From the NCBI RefSeq assembly GCF_021462505.1, contig NZ_JAKEDV010000012.1:1-56702 (forward strand): DNA of 56,702 nucleotides. Reading direction: 5' to 3'. The notes under the pieces were generated by a model. That model did no database searches. It saw only the letters and a program-made list of their open reading frames with translations, and was not told the DNA's origin. The stretch is from Thermus brockianus. GTDB lineage: Bacteria > Deinococcota > Deinococci > Deinococcales > Thermaceae. Every line of letters starts with the position of its first letter. The first letter of the stretch is position 1. The translations under genes were made by a program, and so were the position numbers. Below, in pieces: positions 39,926-48,503 of the stretch.

Positions 39926-39931
39926 AAGGGC

Positions 39932-40309
39932 ATGGAGGCGCGGACCCTCGAGCTCGTCTTCCCCGAGCACACCAACCCCTTGGGGGCGGCCTTTGGCGGC
40001 TTCGTCCTGGGCCTTATGGACAAGGTGGGCTCCTACGCCGCCGCCCGCTACGCCAAAAAGCCCGTGGTCACCGTGGCGGTGGGGAGCGTGGAGTTCAAGG
40101 TGCCCATCCGCACCGGGGACCTCCTGGAGGTGGTGGCCCGGGTGGTGCGGGTGGGGCGCACCTCCTTGACCGTGGAGGTGGAGGTGTACAAGGAACGCTT
40201 CGGCCACGAAAACGGCCGCACCCTCGCCACCAAGGGCACCCTCACCTACGTGGCGGTGAACGAGAAGGGGGAGCCCGTCCCCGTGGAGGCCCATGCGGGT
40301 GCTGATTGA
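39932..40309 (+). CDS. Acyl-CoA thioesterase (hotdog fold)
   Basis: This 125-residue hotdog thioesterase of the YciA/acyl-CoA hydrolase type has the HTNPLGAAFGGFVLGLMDKVG block, in which the Asp is the catalytic candidate, and VGSVEFKVPIRTGDLLEV. It hydrolyses acyl-CoA. The natural chain length is unknown. It overlaps the next gene by 17 bp. Confidence 0.88.
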   Translation: MEARTLELVFPEHTNPLGAAFGGFVLGLMDKVGSYAAARYAKKPVVTVAVGSVEFKVPIRTGDLLEVVARVVRVGRTSLTVEVEVYKERFGHENGRTLATKGTLTYVAVNEKGEPVPVEAHAGAD

Positions 40310-40598
40310 CGCCCAGTGCCCCTACTGCCGGGCCTTGGGAGAGGCCCTAAAGGCCCTGGACCTGGGGAAGGCCCTTCGGGTGGAGCCCCTACAAGGGGCC
40401 ACGGACCTGGAAAAGGAGGCCCTTCTCCGGGAGCTCCACGTCCTGGAGGGGGAAAGGGTCTACCGGGGCTATGGGGCACTCCTCCACCTGGCCCGCCGCC
40501 TCCCCCTCCTTTGGCCCCTTTTCCCCTTCCTCTACCTCCTAAGCCCTTTGGGGAAGCCCCTTTACCGCCTCCTGGCGGCGCGGAGGCCCCGTGCCTGA
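40293..40598 (+). CDS. DCC-family thiol-disulfide protein (DUF393)
   Basis: This 101-residue DUF393 protein has the N-terminal redox motif CPYC and the usual YRGYGALLHLARRLPLLWPL block, followed by a hydrophobic stretch. Its role is not known. It is translationally linked, overlapping the thioesterase by 17 bp and mutM by 8 bp. Confidence 0.8.
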   Translation: MRVLIDAQCPYCRALGEALKALDLGKALRVEPLQGATDLEKEALLRELHVLEGERVYRGYGALLHLARRLPLLWPLFPFLYLLSPLGKPLYRLLAARRPRA

Positions 40599-41385
40599 GC
40601 TGCCCGAGGTGGAAACCACGAGGCGCCGCCTCCTCCCCCTCCTAAAGGGGAAACCCCTCCTAAGGGTGCGCCACCAGGACCCCCTGCGCTACCGCCACAC
40701 GGAACGGGCGGAAGGAAAGCGCATCCTGGACATCGGGCGCCGGGGGAAGTTCCTCCTCTTCGCCCTTTCCGGGGGGCTGGAGATGGTGGTCCACCTGGGG
40801 ATGACGGGGGGCTTCCGCCTCGAGGCCACCCCCCACACCCGGGCCACCCTGGAGTTCCCCTCCTTCCCCCTCCACTTCCACGACCCCCGGCGCTTCGGCC
40901 GCATCTGGGTGGTGGAAGGGGGAAACTACCAGGAAATTCCCCTCCTAAGCCGCCTCGGCCCCGAGCCCCTTTCGGAAGATTTCCGACTGGAAGGCTTCCT
41001 CCAAGGGCTTCGCCGAAGCGCCAAGCCCCTCAAGGCCCTCCTCCTGGACCAGACCCTGGCGGCGGGGGTGGGGAACATCTACGCCGACGAGGCCCTCTTT
41101 CGGGCCCGCCTCCACCCCTTGCGCCGGGCCAAGGAACTCCGCCCCGAGGAGGGGGAAAGGCTTTTCAGGGCCCTAAAGGAGGTCCTGGCCGAGGCCCTCG
41201 CCCTTGGGGGAAGCACGCTTTCCGACCAAAGCTACCGGCAGCCCGACGGCCTCCCCGGAAGCTTCCAGGAGCGCCACGCCGTCTACGGGCGGGAAGGCCT
41301 CCCCTGCCCCGCCTGCGGCGCGCCCATCCGGCGGCAGGTGGTGGCGGGGCGGAGCGCCCACTTCTGCCCCCGGTGCCAGGGCTAG
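40591..41385 (+). CDS. mutM: Formamidopyrimidine-DNA glycosylase
   Basis: This 264-residue enzyme excises 8-oxoguanine. The mature N-terminus PELPEVET provides the catalytic Pro and Glu. GNIYADEALF is the H2TH region, and the C-terminal zinc finger has CPAC and CPRC. The start is GTG. Thermus MutM is structurally known and of similar size. The stop overlaps the convergent flavin reductase stop through CTAG. Confidence 0.95.
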   Translation: MPELPEVETTRRRLLPLLKGKPLLRVRHQDPLRYRHTERAEGKRILDIGRRGKFLLFALSGGLEMVVHLGMTGGFRLEATPHTRATLEFPSFPLHFHDPRRFGRIWVVEGGNYQEIPLLSRLGPEPLSEDFRLEGFLQGLRRSAKPLKALLLDQTLAAGVGNIYADEALFRARLHPLRRAKELRPEEGERLFRALKEVLAEALALGGSTLSDQSYRQPDGLPGSFQERHAVYGREGLPCPACGAPIRRQVVAGRSAHFCPRCQG

Positions 41386-41861
41386 CCCCCGTAGAACCAG
41401 CCCGTGTCCCACATGACGAGGGGCTTGGCCTCGTACCGCACCCCCGCCCCCACCACCTCCGCCACCACCACGCTGTGGTCCCCGCCGGGGTAGAGGTGGC
41501 GCACCTCGGCCTCGAGCCAGTAGGGGAGTTCGGTGAGGAGGGGGAGGCCCAGGGTGGGGGAAGGCGCAAAGGGGTGGCCGTTTAGGGTGTTCCCCTCCCT
41601 CTGCGTGGGCTTGAAGAAGTCCTGGGCGATGGCCTTCTGGTCGGCGGCGAGGGTCATGAGGGCGAGTTTCCCCGTGCGCTCTATGAGGGCGTGGAGGTGG
41701 CTATCCCGCTTCACCCCCAGGGCAATGAGGGGCGGGGTGAAGGAGGCTTGGGTCACCCAGTTCACCGTGCCGGCAGCGTAGTCCTCGCCGTCTTTGGCCG
41801 TGAGGATGTAAAGGCCGTAGGTGAAGCTCCTTAGGACCTTCTTCTTGGCCTCCAGGTCCAT
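41382..41861 (-). CDS. Flavin reductase-like FMN-binding protein
   Basis: This 159-residue split-barrel protein of the HpaC/styrene monooxygenase small-component type has YGLYILTAKDGEDYAAGTVNWVTQASF (in parts YGLYILTAKDG and TVNWVTQASFTPPLIAL) and the GDHSVVVAEV strand. It would supply reduced flavin to a monooxygenase or bind FMN itself. No oxygenase lies near. The ATG is 6 nt after TAGAAT (41873-41868), which includes the suhB stop. Confidence 0.87.
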   Translation of the reverse strand: MDLEAKKKVLRSFTYGLYILTAKDGEDYAAGTVNWVTQASFTPPLIALGVKRDSHLHALIERTGKLALMTLAADQKAIAQDFFKPTQREGNTLNGHPFAPSPTLGLPLLTELPYWLEAEVRHLYPGGDHSVVVAEVVGAGVRYEAKPLVMWDTGWFYGG

Positions 41862-41867
41862 GTCCCC

Positions 41868-41873
41868 ATTCTA
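41868..41873 (-). promoter_or_regulatory. -10 hexamer containing the suhB stop codon
   Basis: TAGAAT on the minus strand begins with the TAG stop of suhB (41873-41871) and is followed by GGGGAC and ATG at 41861. Confidence 0.6.
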
Positions 41874-42656
41874 GTCTTCCCGGAGGGTCCGGAGCAAAGC
41901 CTCGTGGATGCGGCCGTTGGTGGCCACGATGTAGCGGTGGCCCAGGCGGTAGGGCCTCCCCTCCAGGTCCGTGACCTTCCCCCCCGCCTCCTCCACCAAA
42001 AGCCACCCCGCCGCCACGTCCCAGGGGTTGAGCTTCACTTCCCAGAAGCCCTCGAGGCGGCCCGCCGCCACGTAGGCCAGGTCCAAGGCGGCCGCCCCCG
42101 GCCGCCGCACGAGAAGCCCCCGCCTCAGGGCCCGGGCGAAGTAGGTGAGGTTCTCCGGGTCCTGGGCCACGTCGTAGGGGAAGCCCGTGGCGAGGAGGCT
42201 TCCCAGCAACTCCGCCCGCTCCGTGACCCGGATGGGCCGCCCGTCCAGGTACGCCCCCCCGCCCCTCAGGGCGTAGAAGACCTCCCCCCGGGCGGTGTCC
42301 ATCACCACCCCCGCCTGGACCACCCCCTCCACCTCCAGGGCCAGGGAAACCCCGTAGAAGGGGAAGCCGTGGGCGTAGTTCACCGTGCCGTCCAAGGGGT
42401 CCACGATGAAGCGGAGGGCCTTTCCCCCCTCGCTTCCCCCCTCCTCCCCCAAGAACCCCGCCTCGGGGAAGCGGGCGAGGAGGAGTTCCCGGATGGCCGC
42501 CTCCGCCTCCCGGTCCGCCTGGGTCACCAGGTCCGTGGGGCCCGACTTGGTCCCCTGGGTGAAGCCCTTGGCCAGGTAGTAGGCGTGGATGCCCCGGGCG
42601 AGGTCCGCCGCCTCCAGCATGGCCATGAGATGGGGAAAGAAGGGATGACCCTTCAC
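41871..42656 (-). CDS. suhB: Inositol monophosphatase family protein
   Basis: This 261-residue metal-dependent sugar phosphatase has GEEGG for metal binding, DPLDGTVNYAHGFPF and the C-terminal PWDVAAGWLLVEEAGG. It is typical of inositol-1-phosphatase/SuhB, though fructose bisphosphate or NADP can be substrates in this family. The GTG at 42656 overlaps trpF (GTGA). An internal start at MAMLEAADLA, 10 codons later, is also possible. Confidence 0.9.
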   Translation of the reverse strand: MKGHPFFPHLMAMLEAADLARGIHAYYLAKGFTQGTKSGPTDLVTQADREAEAAIRELLLARFPEAGFLGEEGGSEGGKALRFIVDPLDGTVNYAHGFPFYGVSLALEVEGVVQAGVVMDTARGEVFYALRGGGAYLDGRPIRVTERAELLGSLLATGFPYDVAQDPENLTYFARALRRGLLVRRPGAAALDLAYVAAGRLEGFWEVKLNPWDVAAGWLLVEEAGGKVTDLEGRPYRLGHRYIVATNGRIHEALLRTLRED

Positions 42657-43267
42657 GCCCCCATCATAAAGGCCCGCACCCGGGCGAAAAGGGCCTTAAG
42701 CTTCTCCGGGCTCTTCACCCCCGCCGCCGCCTCCACCCCGCTCGCCAGGTCAATGGCGTAGGGCCGGAGGGCCAGGGCCTCGAGGGCGTTCTCCGGGGTG
42801 ATCCCCCCGGCGAGGATCACCCGCTTGCCCGTGGCGAGGAGGGGCTTGGCCCACTCCCTGGGGTAGGGCTCGCCGCTTCCCGGGAGGCGGCTATCCAGGA
42901 GGAAGGCCCAGGCAGGGTAGTGGGCCCACTCCGGCCTGGCGGGGCCCTCCAGGGGGAAGGCCTTGATGACGGGGAAGAAGCGGCCGATGGCCTCCGCCCA
43001 CTCCGGGGGCTCCTCCCCGTGGAGCTGGGCCACCTGGAGCCGGGCCTCCTCCATGAGCCTCAAAACCTCCCCGGGGGGCTGGTCCCGGAAGACCCCCACC
43101 CGCACCACCAAAGGCCCCAGGGCCCGGGAGATCTCCCGGGCCGCTTCCGGGGCCAGGCGCCTTTTGGACCCGGGGGCCAGGACGAAGCCCAGGGCGTGGG
43201 CCCCGAGCGCCTCAGCGAGGAGGGCGTCCTCGAGGCGGGTGAGACCGCAGATCTTCACCCGCACCAT
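42653..43267 (-). CDS. trpF: Phosphoribosylanthranilate isomerase
   Basis: This 204-residue TIM barrel of tryptophan synthesis has the catalytic Cys7 in VKICGLTR, the phosphate-binding AGGITPENA and the AFLLDSR strand with the catalytic Asp. No other trp gene is next to it. It is 4 bp after nrdJ and overlaps suhB by 4 bp. Confidence 0.95.
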   Translation of the reverse strand: MVRVKICGLTRLEDALLAEALGAHALGFVLAPGSKRRLAPEAAREISRALGPLVVRVGVFRDQPPGEVLRLMEEARLQVAQLHGEEPPEWAEAIGRFFPVIKAFPLEGPARPEWAHYPAWAFLLDSRLPGSGEPYPREWAKPLLATGKRVILAGGITPENALEALALRPYAIDLASGVEAAAGVKSPEKLKALFARVRAFMMGA

Positions 43268-43271
43268 CCGC

Positions 43272-46200
43272 CTAGCCGCACTTGGAGTAGCCGCAGGCCT
43301 GGCACTTGTAGCAGGCCTCTTCCCGCACCAACGCCTTCTCCCCGCACACCGGGCAGGTCAAAGCCCCAGGGAGGGCGAGGCCTCCCCCGGAAAGCGGCAG
43401 GGGGGCTTCCGCCTCCTCGGGGGGAAGGCCCCGTTTGAAGGCCTGGGGAATGGTCTCCAGGGCCACGGCGATGAGGTCCGCCTTGCTGGACACGAGCCTC
43501 CCCTGGTAGCTCCCGTAAAGCCCCCCGTTGATGCCCCTAAGGGTCCGGATGATGGCCTCGGGGGGCACCCCGTACTGGAGGGCGATGGACACCACCCGGC
43601 CCAGGGCTTCGCTATCGGCGTTGGCCTCGTCCCCCGCCTTCCCCGAGGTGAGGATGACCTCAATGGGCCTATCCCCGAGGAGGTTCACCGTGACGAGGAA
43701 GCTCCGCTTGGCCCCCTCGGGGGTAAGGAGCTTCACCATGTCCGTAAAGCCCATGAGGCGCCCCGGGCGCTCGTAGACGGGACCTTCTGGCCTCTCCTCC
43801 CGCTTTGGCGCGCTTGCTGGGGCCGCCTGGGGCTCCCCTTCGGGCGCCTTTTTCTCCTTGCCCTTCTCTTCTTTCTTCACCGTGAGCACCTGGAACTCCC
43901 GGGAGCCATCCCGGTAGACGGTAATCCCCTTGCACCCCGTGCGGTAGGCCTCGGCGTAGGCCGCCTCCACGTCCGCCACCGTGGCCTCATGGGGCAGGTT
44001 GATGGTGTTGTGGGAGAGGACGCCGTTCACCACATAGCGGTGGACCTCCTCCACCTCTATGTCGTACATTTCCACCTCGCCCACATCCTCCACCTCCACC
44101 ACCCTAAAGGCCAACACCTCCGTGGGCCAACCCAGACGGTCCGCGGTGCAGTTGTAAACGTGGGAAACCCCCCTGCTCCGCACCGACCTTAGGTTTGTGT
44201 ACCCAGGATGGTGCACCCCCACGCGGGTGGCCTCCACAACCTCCTCCGGAACGAACACCCTGTACTGCCTGTCCACCCGGGGAATGCGTTTATGGACCTC
44301 AATAGGCTCCACCAGTTCCTGCAGGGGACCCGAAACGACCACCGAATGGACGAAGTATGTCTCCTTAGGTGCTTCTACTTTCTTGCGCCCCTGGTACACC
44401 TGGGGCAACCCGAAGCTCCGGGCCACCTCCGCAGCCTCGTAAGCAAGCCGGGCACTCTTGCCCTCGTAGACCACGAGGCCCAAGTCCGGACGAGCATAGC
44501 CATCCAAGGTCAGCCCCTTAAGGAAAGCGAGCTTCTCCTCGGCGTTTCCCTGAAGGATCTGGCGCGGCACCCGCTTTTCAGCGGCCCCCTTGCCGATTAA
44601 AGCCTCCACGTAACGGACCAGGCGCCTGGAGGTAAGGTACAGGTTGCGCACCCCCGTGCGTTTGTCCACCGTTACCTTGGGTTCCGTGCCGAAGAGCCGT
44701 TGGACCACCTCTCGGAAGGTCGCTTCCACCTCCGGGCTCTTGGTGGCTATGCCCACAAAACCGGTGCTCTCCACCGTGGAACCGTCCGCGGCCAACATGC
44801 CCAGAAAGAGGGCCAGTTCGGGGCTCATCCTTTCGGGCAGAGGAAGGGCCTTGGCGTTGGTGCGCAGGGGAAACTCTAGCGAAATAGGGGCTCCCCCAGG
44901 ACCATGGGCGGGAACCAGCTTGCCCAAAACGAGGTCTCCGGGCTTAAGCTCCCGCATCAGGCGCCAACCCTGGGGAGTGAGGACGCGGTGGCTCTCCCAC
45001 GCACCCACCAACTCCGCCCCATTGTCTAGGCGCACCCGAACCCCCCTCTTCTTGCCAGCGAAGTAGTGGGCGGTGATGCGGTATCCCTCCGCCGTGTACA
45101 AGCCGTCCACCGGGGCAAAGGTGTCCTCGGGATGGGGTGGGGCGATCTCCTCAACGGGGATGAGCCCTTTGGAGGTAGGAATCAGGGTGCCCTTGGCGAT
45201 GCACTTAGATAGGGAGTTGGCGGCGTACCCCTCGGCGTCAAAGGCCCGTTGCACCACTCCCTGCATGCGCACGTGGTCCAAGGGGTGGATGTCGTGGGCG
45301 CACCGGAAGACCCTGCGGATGGGCTCGGGCACGAAGGAGAGGTTCTGCACGGAGCCGTGGCCGTCCCGTTGGATCTCCTCAACGATCTTGTCCCAGTCCC
45401 ACTTCCCGTCCTTCTCGTAGCCGGGGGCGGGCGGGTAGGCCTCCATGAGCTCCACGAAGAGGGGGTGGAGGAGGGGCTTGTACTCCCCGCCGATCCTCCG
45501 CCAGACGAAGGGACTAAAGACGGGCTCAATCCCGCTGCTAACCCCCATGAGCATGCTGGTGGTGCCCGTGGGGGCCACGGTGAGGACGGCCACGTTGCGC
45601 CGGGGGCGGATGCCGAGCTCCTGGAAGTACTCCCGGTGCGCCTCGTAGAGGGGGAAGGGGCCCCTTTCCTCGGCGAGGGCCTCCGAGGCCTTGATGGCCT
45701 CCTCCCGCATGGCGGAGATGATCTCGTAGACCTTCTCCCGGGCCGCCTCGGAGTCGTAGGGGAGGCCCATCTTGATGAGGGCGTCCGCCAGGCCCATGAC
45801 CCCAAGACCCAGGCGCCTCAGGCTTTTCGCCGCCTCCTCGTTGTCCTTGAGGGCGAAGCGGTTCACGTCCAGGACGTTGTCCAGGAAGCGGATGGCGGTA
45901 TGCACGTCCCGGCGGAAGGTTTCCATCTGGAACTCCCCGTCCTTCACGTAGGCGGCGAGGTTCAAAGCCCCGAGGTCGCAGGGCTCGCCCACGGTGAGTG
46001 GGATTTCACCGCACGGGTTAGTGGAACGAATCCAAAAACGCTCCCCCAACCCCTTCAGCGCCGAAAGGGCGTTGATGCGGTCCACGAAGATGAGCCCCGG
46101 CTCCCCCGTGGCCCAGGCGTGCCAGGCGATCTCGTGCCAAAGCCAACGGGCAGGGACCTTGCCCCCAAAGAGCGGGATGGGCTTGGCCCCGTCCTCCCGC

Positions 46201-47351
46201 TCGGGAAGCTCGGGGAGCTTCCCGGTGTAGGGGCCTTCCAGGGGGTATGGGTAGTACTTGCCGGGAACCTCAATGGGGGTCACGGGCCAAAGGGCATCCT
46301 CCTCCAGGGCCCGCATGAAGGCGTCGCTCACCAGGACGGAGATGTTGAAGGTGGAGATGTCCCCTTCCGCCTTCTCCCGGTCCAGGTCCTTGGCGGTGAG
46401 GAAGTCCAAGAGGTCCGGGTGCTCAATGGAGAGGGTGGCCATCCCCGCTCCACGGCGGGTACCTCCCTGCCGCACCACCCGGAGCACAGGGGCATAGACG
46501 TAGCGCAAGGTGGCCACGGGACCCGCCTCTTCCGCCCCCAAGGCCGCCCACTCCAAGAAGTTGTCAAAGATCTCAAAGAGGAAGCTCACCGGGCCCGAGC
46601 TCGTCCCCCCGCTACCCCGGATGGGGGCCCCTTCGGGCCGAAGGAGGGAGAAGTCCACGTGGGCGACAAGCCCCCGCCTCGCCCGGTCCGCCGCCTCCTT
46701 GGCGGCGTCCACGATGCCCCCCATGTCATCGGGAACCCGGATAACGTCCTCCGGGGGTTCCTGGGCCAGGGCCACCCCGTAGCGCTCCGCCAAGGCCTTT
46801 AGCTCGGGAGAAACCTCCCCGTAGACTACCCGGGCAAAGTTCTTCAGGGCGATTTCCTCTTTCGGTCCATCGGGGTTGATGGGGGGACGCATGAGGCCGC
46901 GGATGAAGTCCTCCACATCGGGGTGGCTTGCGGCCAGGTAAGCCACCCCCTGCACGGGCCGCCGCTTCCTCCCGCCCTTGGAGCGGTAGGGGTCCAGGTT
47001 CACCCCGTTCCCCCCGCCCACCTTGGTGACCAGGGCGAGCTTTCTGGCCACCTCCATGATGCCGGCAAAGCTTTCCGGAGGGTTTTCCGTGGCCCCTTGG
47101 ACGAAGCAGTTGAGGAGGTTGCCGTGGGCGGTACCGGCCCCCGCCAGGATGCGCCCGCCCGGGGAGAAGCGCTTGGTGGCCATGAGCTCGTAGAACTTCT
47201 CCTCCCAGTAGGCCCGCGCCTCCGGGCGCTCCACCTTGGCCATTTCCCGGGCCACCCGGCGGAACATGCCCAGGATGTCCCCGTCTTCGGGCTGGAGATA
47301 CTGCCGCTTGGCAATGGCTTGGGCGTGCTCGTCAAAGAAATAGGGCTCCAT
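43272..47351 (-). CDS. nrdJ: Adenosylcobalamin-dependent (class II) ribonucleotide reductase with intein
   Basis: The 1359-residue precursor makes deoxynucleotides. The extein shows NPCGE (Cys447, thiyl radical site), NLLNC near the N-terminus, APTGTTS for phosphate, and a C-terminal cysteine-rich tail (CPVC, CYKCQACGYSKC). Residues 717-1115 are an intein, so the mature enzyme is about 960 residues. No NrdB-type subunit is nearby, which fits the B12-dependent class. ATG 47351 is preferred over 47372 because GGGAGG lies 4 nt before it. TTGCCG-18-TAGTAT is the likely promoter. trpF and suhB follow. Confidence 0.94.
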   Translation of the reverse strand: MEPYFFDEHAQAIAKRQYLQPEDGDILGMFRRVAREMAKVERPEARAYWEEKFYELMATKRFSPGGRILAGAGTAHGNLLNCFVQGATENPPESFAGIMEVARKLALVTKVGGGNGVNLDPYRSKGGRKRRPVQGVAYLAASHPDVEDFIRGLMRPPINPDGPKEEIALKNFARVVYGEVSPELKALAERYGVALAQEPPEDVIRVPDDMGGIVDAAKEAADRARRGLVAHVDFSLLRPEGAPIRGSGGTSSGPVSFLFEIFDNFLEWAALGAEEAGPVATLRYVYAPVLRVVRQGGTRRGAGMATLSIEHPDLLDFLTAKDLDREKAEGDISTFNISVLVSDAFMRALEEDALWPVTPIEVPGKYYPYPLEGPYTGKLPELPEREDGAKPIPLFGGKVPARWLWHEIAWHAWATGEPGLIFVDRINALSALKGLGERFWIRSTNPCGEIPLTVGEPCDLGALNLAAYVKDGEFQMETFRRDVHTAIRFLDNVLDVNRFALKDNEEAAKSLRRLGLGVMGLADALIKMGLPYDSEAAREKVYEIISAMREEAIKASEALAEERGPFPLYEAHREYFQELGIRPRRNVAVLTVAPTGTTSMLMGVSSGIEPVFSPFVWRRIGGEYKPLLHPLFVELMEAYPPAPGYEKDGKWDWDKIVEEIQRDGHGSVQNLSFVPEPIRRVFRCAHDIHPLDHVRMQGVVQRAFDAEGYAANSLSKCIAKGTLIPTSKGLIPVEEIAPPHPEDTFAPVDGLYTAEGYRITAHYFAGKKRGVRVRLDNGAELVGAWESHRVLTPQGWRLMRELKPGDLVLGKLVPAHGPGGAPISLEFPLRTNAKALPLPERMSPELALFLGMLAADGSTVESTGFVGIATKSPEVEATFREVVQRLFGTEPKVTVDKRTGVRNLYLTSRRLVRYVEALIGKGAAEKRVPRQILQGNAEEKLAFLKGLTLDGYARPDLGLVVYEGKSARLAYEAAEVARSFGLPQVYQGRKKVEAPKETYFVHSVVVSGPLQELVEPIEVHKRIPRVDRQYRVFVPEEVVEATRVGVHHPGYTNLRSVRSRGVSHVYNCTADRLGWPTEVLAFRVVEVEDVGEVEMYDIEVEEVHRYVVNGVLSHNTINLPHEATVADVEAAYAEAYRTGCKGITVYRDGSREFQVLTVKKEEKGKEKKAPEGEPQAAPASAPKREERPEGPVYERPGRLMGFTDMVKLLTPEGAKRSFLVTVNLLGDRPIEVILTSGKAGDEANADSEALGRVVSIALQYGVPPEAIIRTLRGINGGLYGSYQGRLVSSKADLIAVALETIPQAFKRGLPPEEAEAPLPLSGGGLALPGALTCPVCGEKALVREEACYKCQACGYSKCG
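44007..45203 (-). other. Intein with LAGLIDADG homing endonuclease inside nrdJ
   Basis: The 399-residue intein begins at Cys (codon 45203-45201) with CIAKGTLIPTSKGL (block A) and ends VLSHN before Thr (block G plus +1 residue). Block B is AWESHRVL with the conserved His, block F is MYDIEVEEVHRY, and two LAGLIDADG helices (LALFLGMLAADGS and LAFLKGLTLDGYA) keep their acidic residues. Splicing and endonuclease functions both look intact. The flanks join as NSLSK/TINLP. T. thermophilus is known for several inteins in this gene. By eye the intein DNA is less GC-rich than the extein. Confidence 0.95.
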
Positions 47352-47393
47352 AATGCCTCCCACATCCCCCATATCTTGGGGCCTACGGCGGGA

Positions 47394-47423
47394 ATACTAC
47401 TACTCCTTGGGTTTTCACGGCAA
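47394..47423 (-). promoter_or_regulatory. Promoter of nrdJ
   Basis: TTGCCG (47423-47418), 18 bp, then TAGTAT (47399-47394). The leader is about 40 nt, with GGGAGG before the ATG. There is no room for a cobalamin riboswitch between the S4 gene and nrdJ. Confidence 0.6.
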
Positions 47424-47439
47424 GTGGGGGGGCGCACAT

Positions 47440-48075
47440 TTAGCCCCGCTCCACCTCCACCCGCACCTTGTAGTTGCCCCTTCGGGTGGCGCCCAGGACC
47501 TCGAGGAGCCGGAGGCTTCCCAACCCCTCGGCCAGGAGGGTATCCCCAGGCCGCACCTCGTCCTTGGGGGAAGCGGGCCTTCCCCTCAGGCGCACCTTCC
47601 CCGCCTTCACCCCCTGCACGAAGTAGCTCCGGGAAACGCCGAAGCCCTTGGCCCCGAGGGCGTCCACCCTTAGGGAGGGCACCACCAGGGTGCGCACCCC
47701 CTTGCTGGCCTTGAAGGCGGCCTCGGGGGCGGGGTGGAGGGTATAGCCCGCCTCCAGAAGGGCCTTTTTCCCCTCGGGAAGGAGGGCCACCACATAGCCC
47801 TCCTCCCAGGCCTCCACGTCCCCCAGGGCCTCTCCCAGGTCCGGGGGCTCCTTCTCCAGGAGGTAGACCTCCACGGGGTCCTGGACGCTCGGGACCTCCT
47901 CGGGGTAGAGGATGGCCACCTTGCGCTCGGCCAAGGGGAAGCCCCCAAAGAAGGAAACCTTCAACCCTTCCGCCCGGGCCTTTTCCTCCAAGAGGGCTTG
48001 GTCCTCGGGCTCCAGAAAGCCCGTGCGCACCACCCGCCCGCCCCGGGCCCGTTTCAGGTAGGCGGAAAGGTCCAT
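47440..48075 (-). CDS. S4-domain RNA-binding protein, YlmH-like
   Basis: This 211-residue protein has an N-terminal YlmH-type domain (LSAYLKRARGGRVVRTGFLEPE in short form YLKRARGG) with FFGGFPLAERKVAILYPEE-like sequence, and a C-terminal S4 domain with LGAKGFGVSRSYFVQGVKAGKV. YlmH in Gram-positives helps rescue stalled large subunits and also lies near division genes. Here it follows fabZ, overlapping by 1 bp (TGATG). ATG 48075 has GGGAGGGG upstream. Confidence 0.85.
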   Translation of the reverse strand: MDLSAYLKRARGGRVVRTGFLEPEDQALLEEKARAEGLKVSFFGGFPLAERKVAILYPEEVPSVQDPVEVYLLEKEPPDLGEALGDVEAWEEGYVVALLPEGKKALLEAGYTLHPAPEAAFKASKGVRTLVVPSLRVDALGAKGFGVSRSYFVQGVKAGKVRLRGRPASPKDEVRPGDTLLAEGLGSLRLLEVLGATRRGNYKVRVEVERG

Positions 48076-48500
48076 CACCCCTCCCGCACGGCGAAGCTGA
48101 GGGTGGCGCTCGCCCGCTCCTCCCCCTCCACCAAAGCCTTCACCGCCACCTTGCCGAGGCCGCGGCGGAAGAGGAGGAGTTCCCCTTCCAGGATGAGGGT
48201 GTCCCCCGGCACCACGGGCTTTTTAAACCGGGCCTCCTCCACCCCCACCAGGAAGACGAGCCCCCCCGGCTTGAAGCCGGGCTGCTTGGCGATGGTCCCC
48301 ACCGCCGCCTGGGCCATGGCCTCGAGGATAAGCACCCCCGGCATGATGGGGTAGCCGGGGAAGTGCCCCTGGAAGTGGGGCTCGTTGAAGGTCACGTTCT
48401 TCAGGGCGCGGAAGCCCTTCTCGTCGGCTTGGAGTACCCGGTCAACGAGGAGGAAGGGGTAGCGGTGGGGGAGGAGTTTCAGGATCTCCTGGATGTCCAA
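48075..48500 (-). CDS. fabZ: 3-hydroxyacyl-[acyl-carrier-protein] dehydratase
   Basis: This 141-residue hotdog dehydratase of fatty acid elongation has PHRYPFLLVDRV, His46 in GHFPGYPIMPGV and Glu60 in LEAMAQ, the catalytic pair. It lies 3 bp after mreB. Confidence 0.95.
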   Translation of the reverse strand: MDIQEILKLLPHRYPFLLVDRVLQADEKGFRALKNVTFNEPHFQGHFPGYPIMPGVLILEAMAQAAVGTIAKQPGFKPGGLVFLVGVEEARFKKPVVPGDTLILEGELLLFRRGLGKVAVKALVEGEERASATLSFAVREG

Positions 48501-48503
48501 GCC

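Noticed and set aside
45249-46802. A 517-residue open frame antisense to nrdJ
   Set aside because: It is the complement of a clear ribonucleotide reductase. Long antisense frames are common at this GC content, and the product is biased to Gly, His, Val and Pro with no motif.
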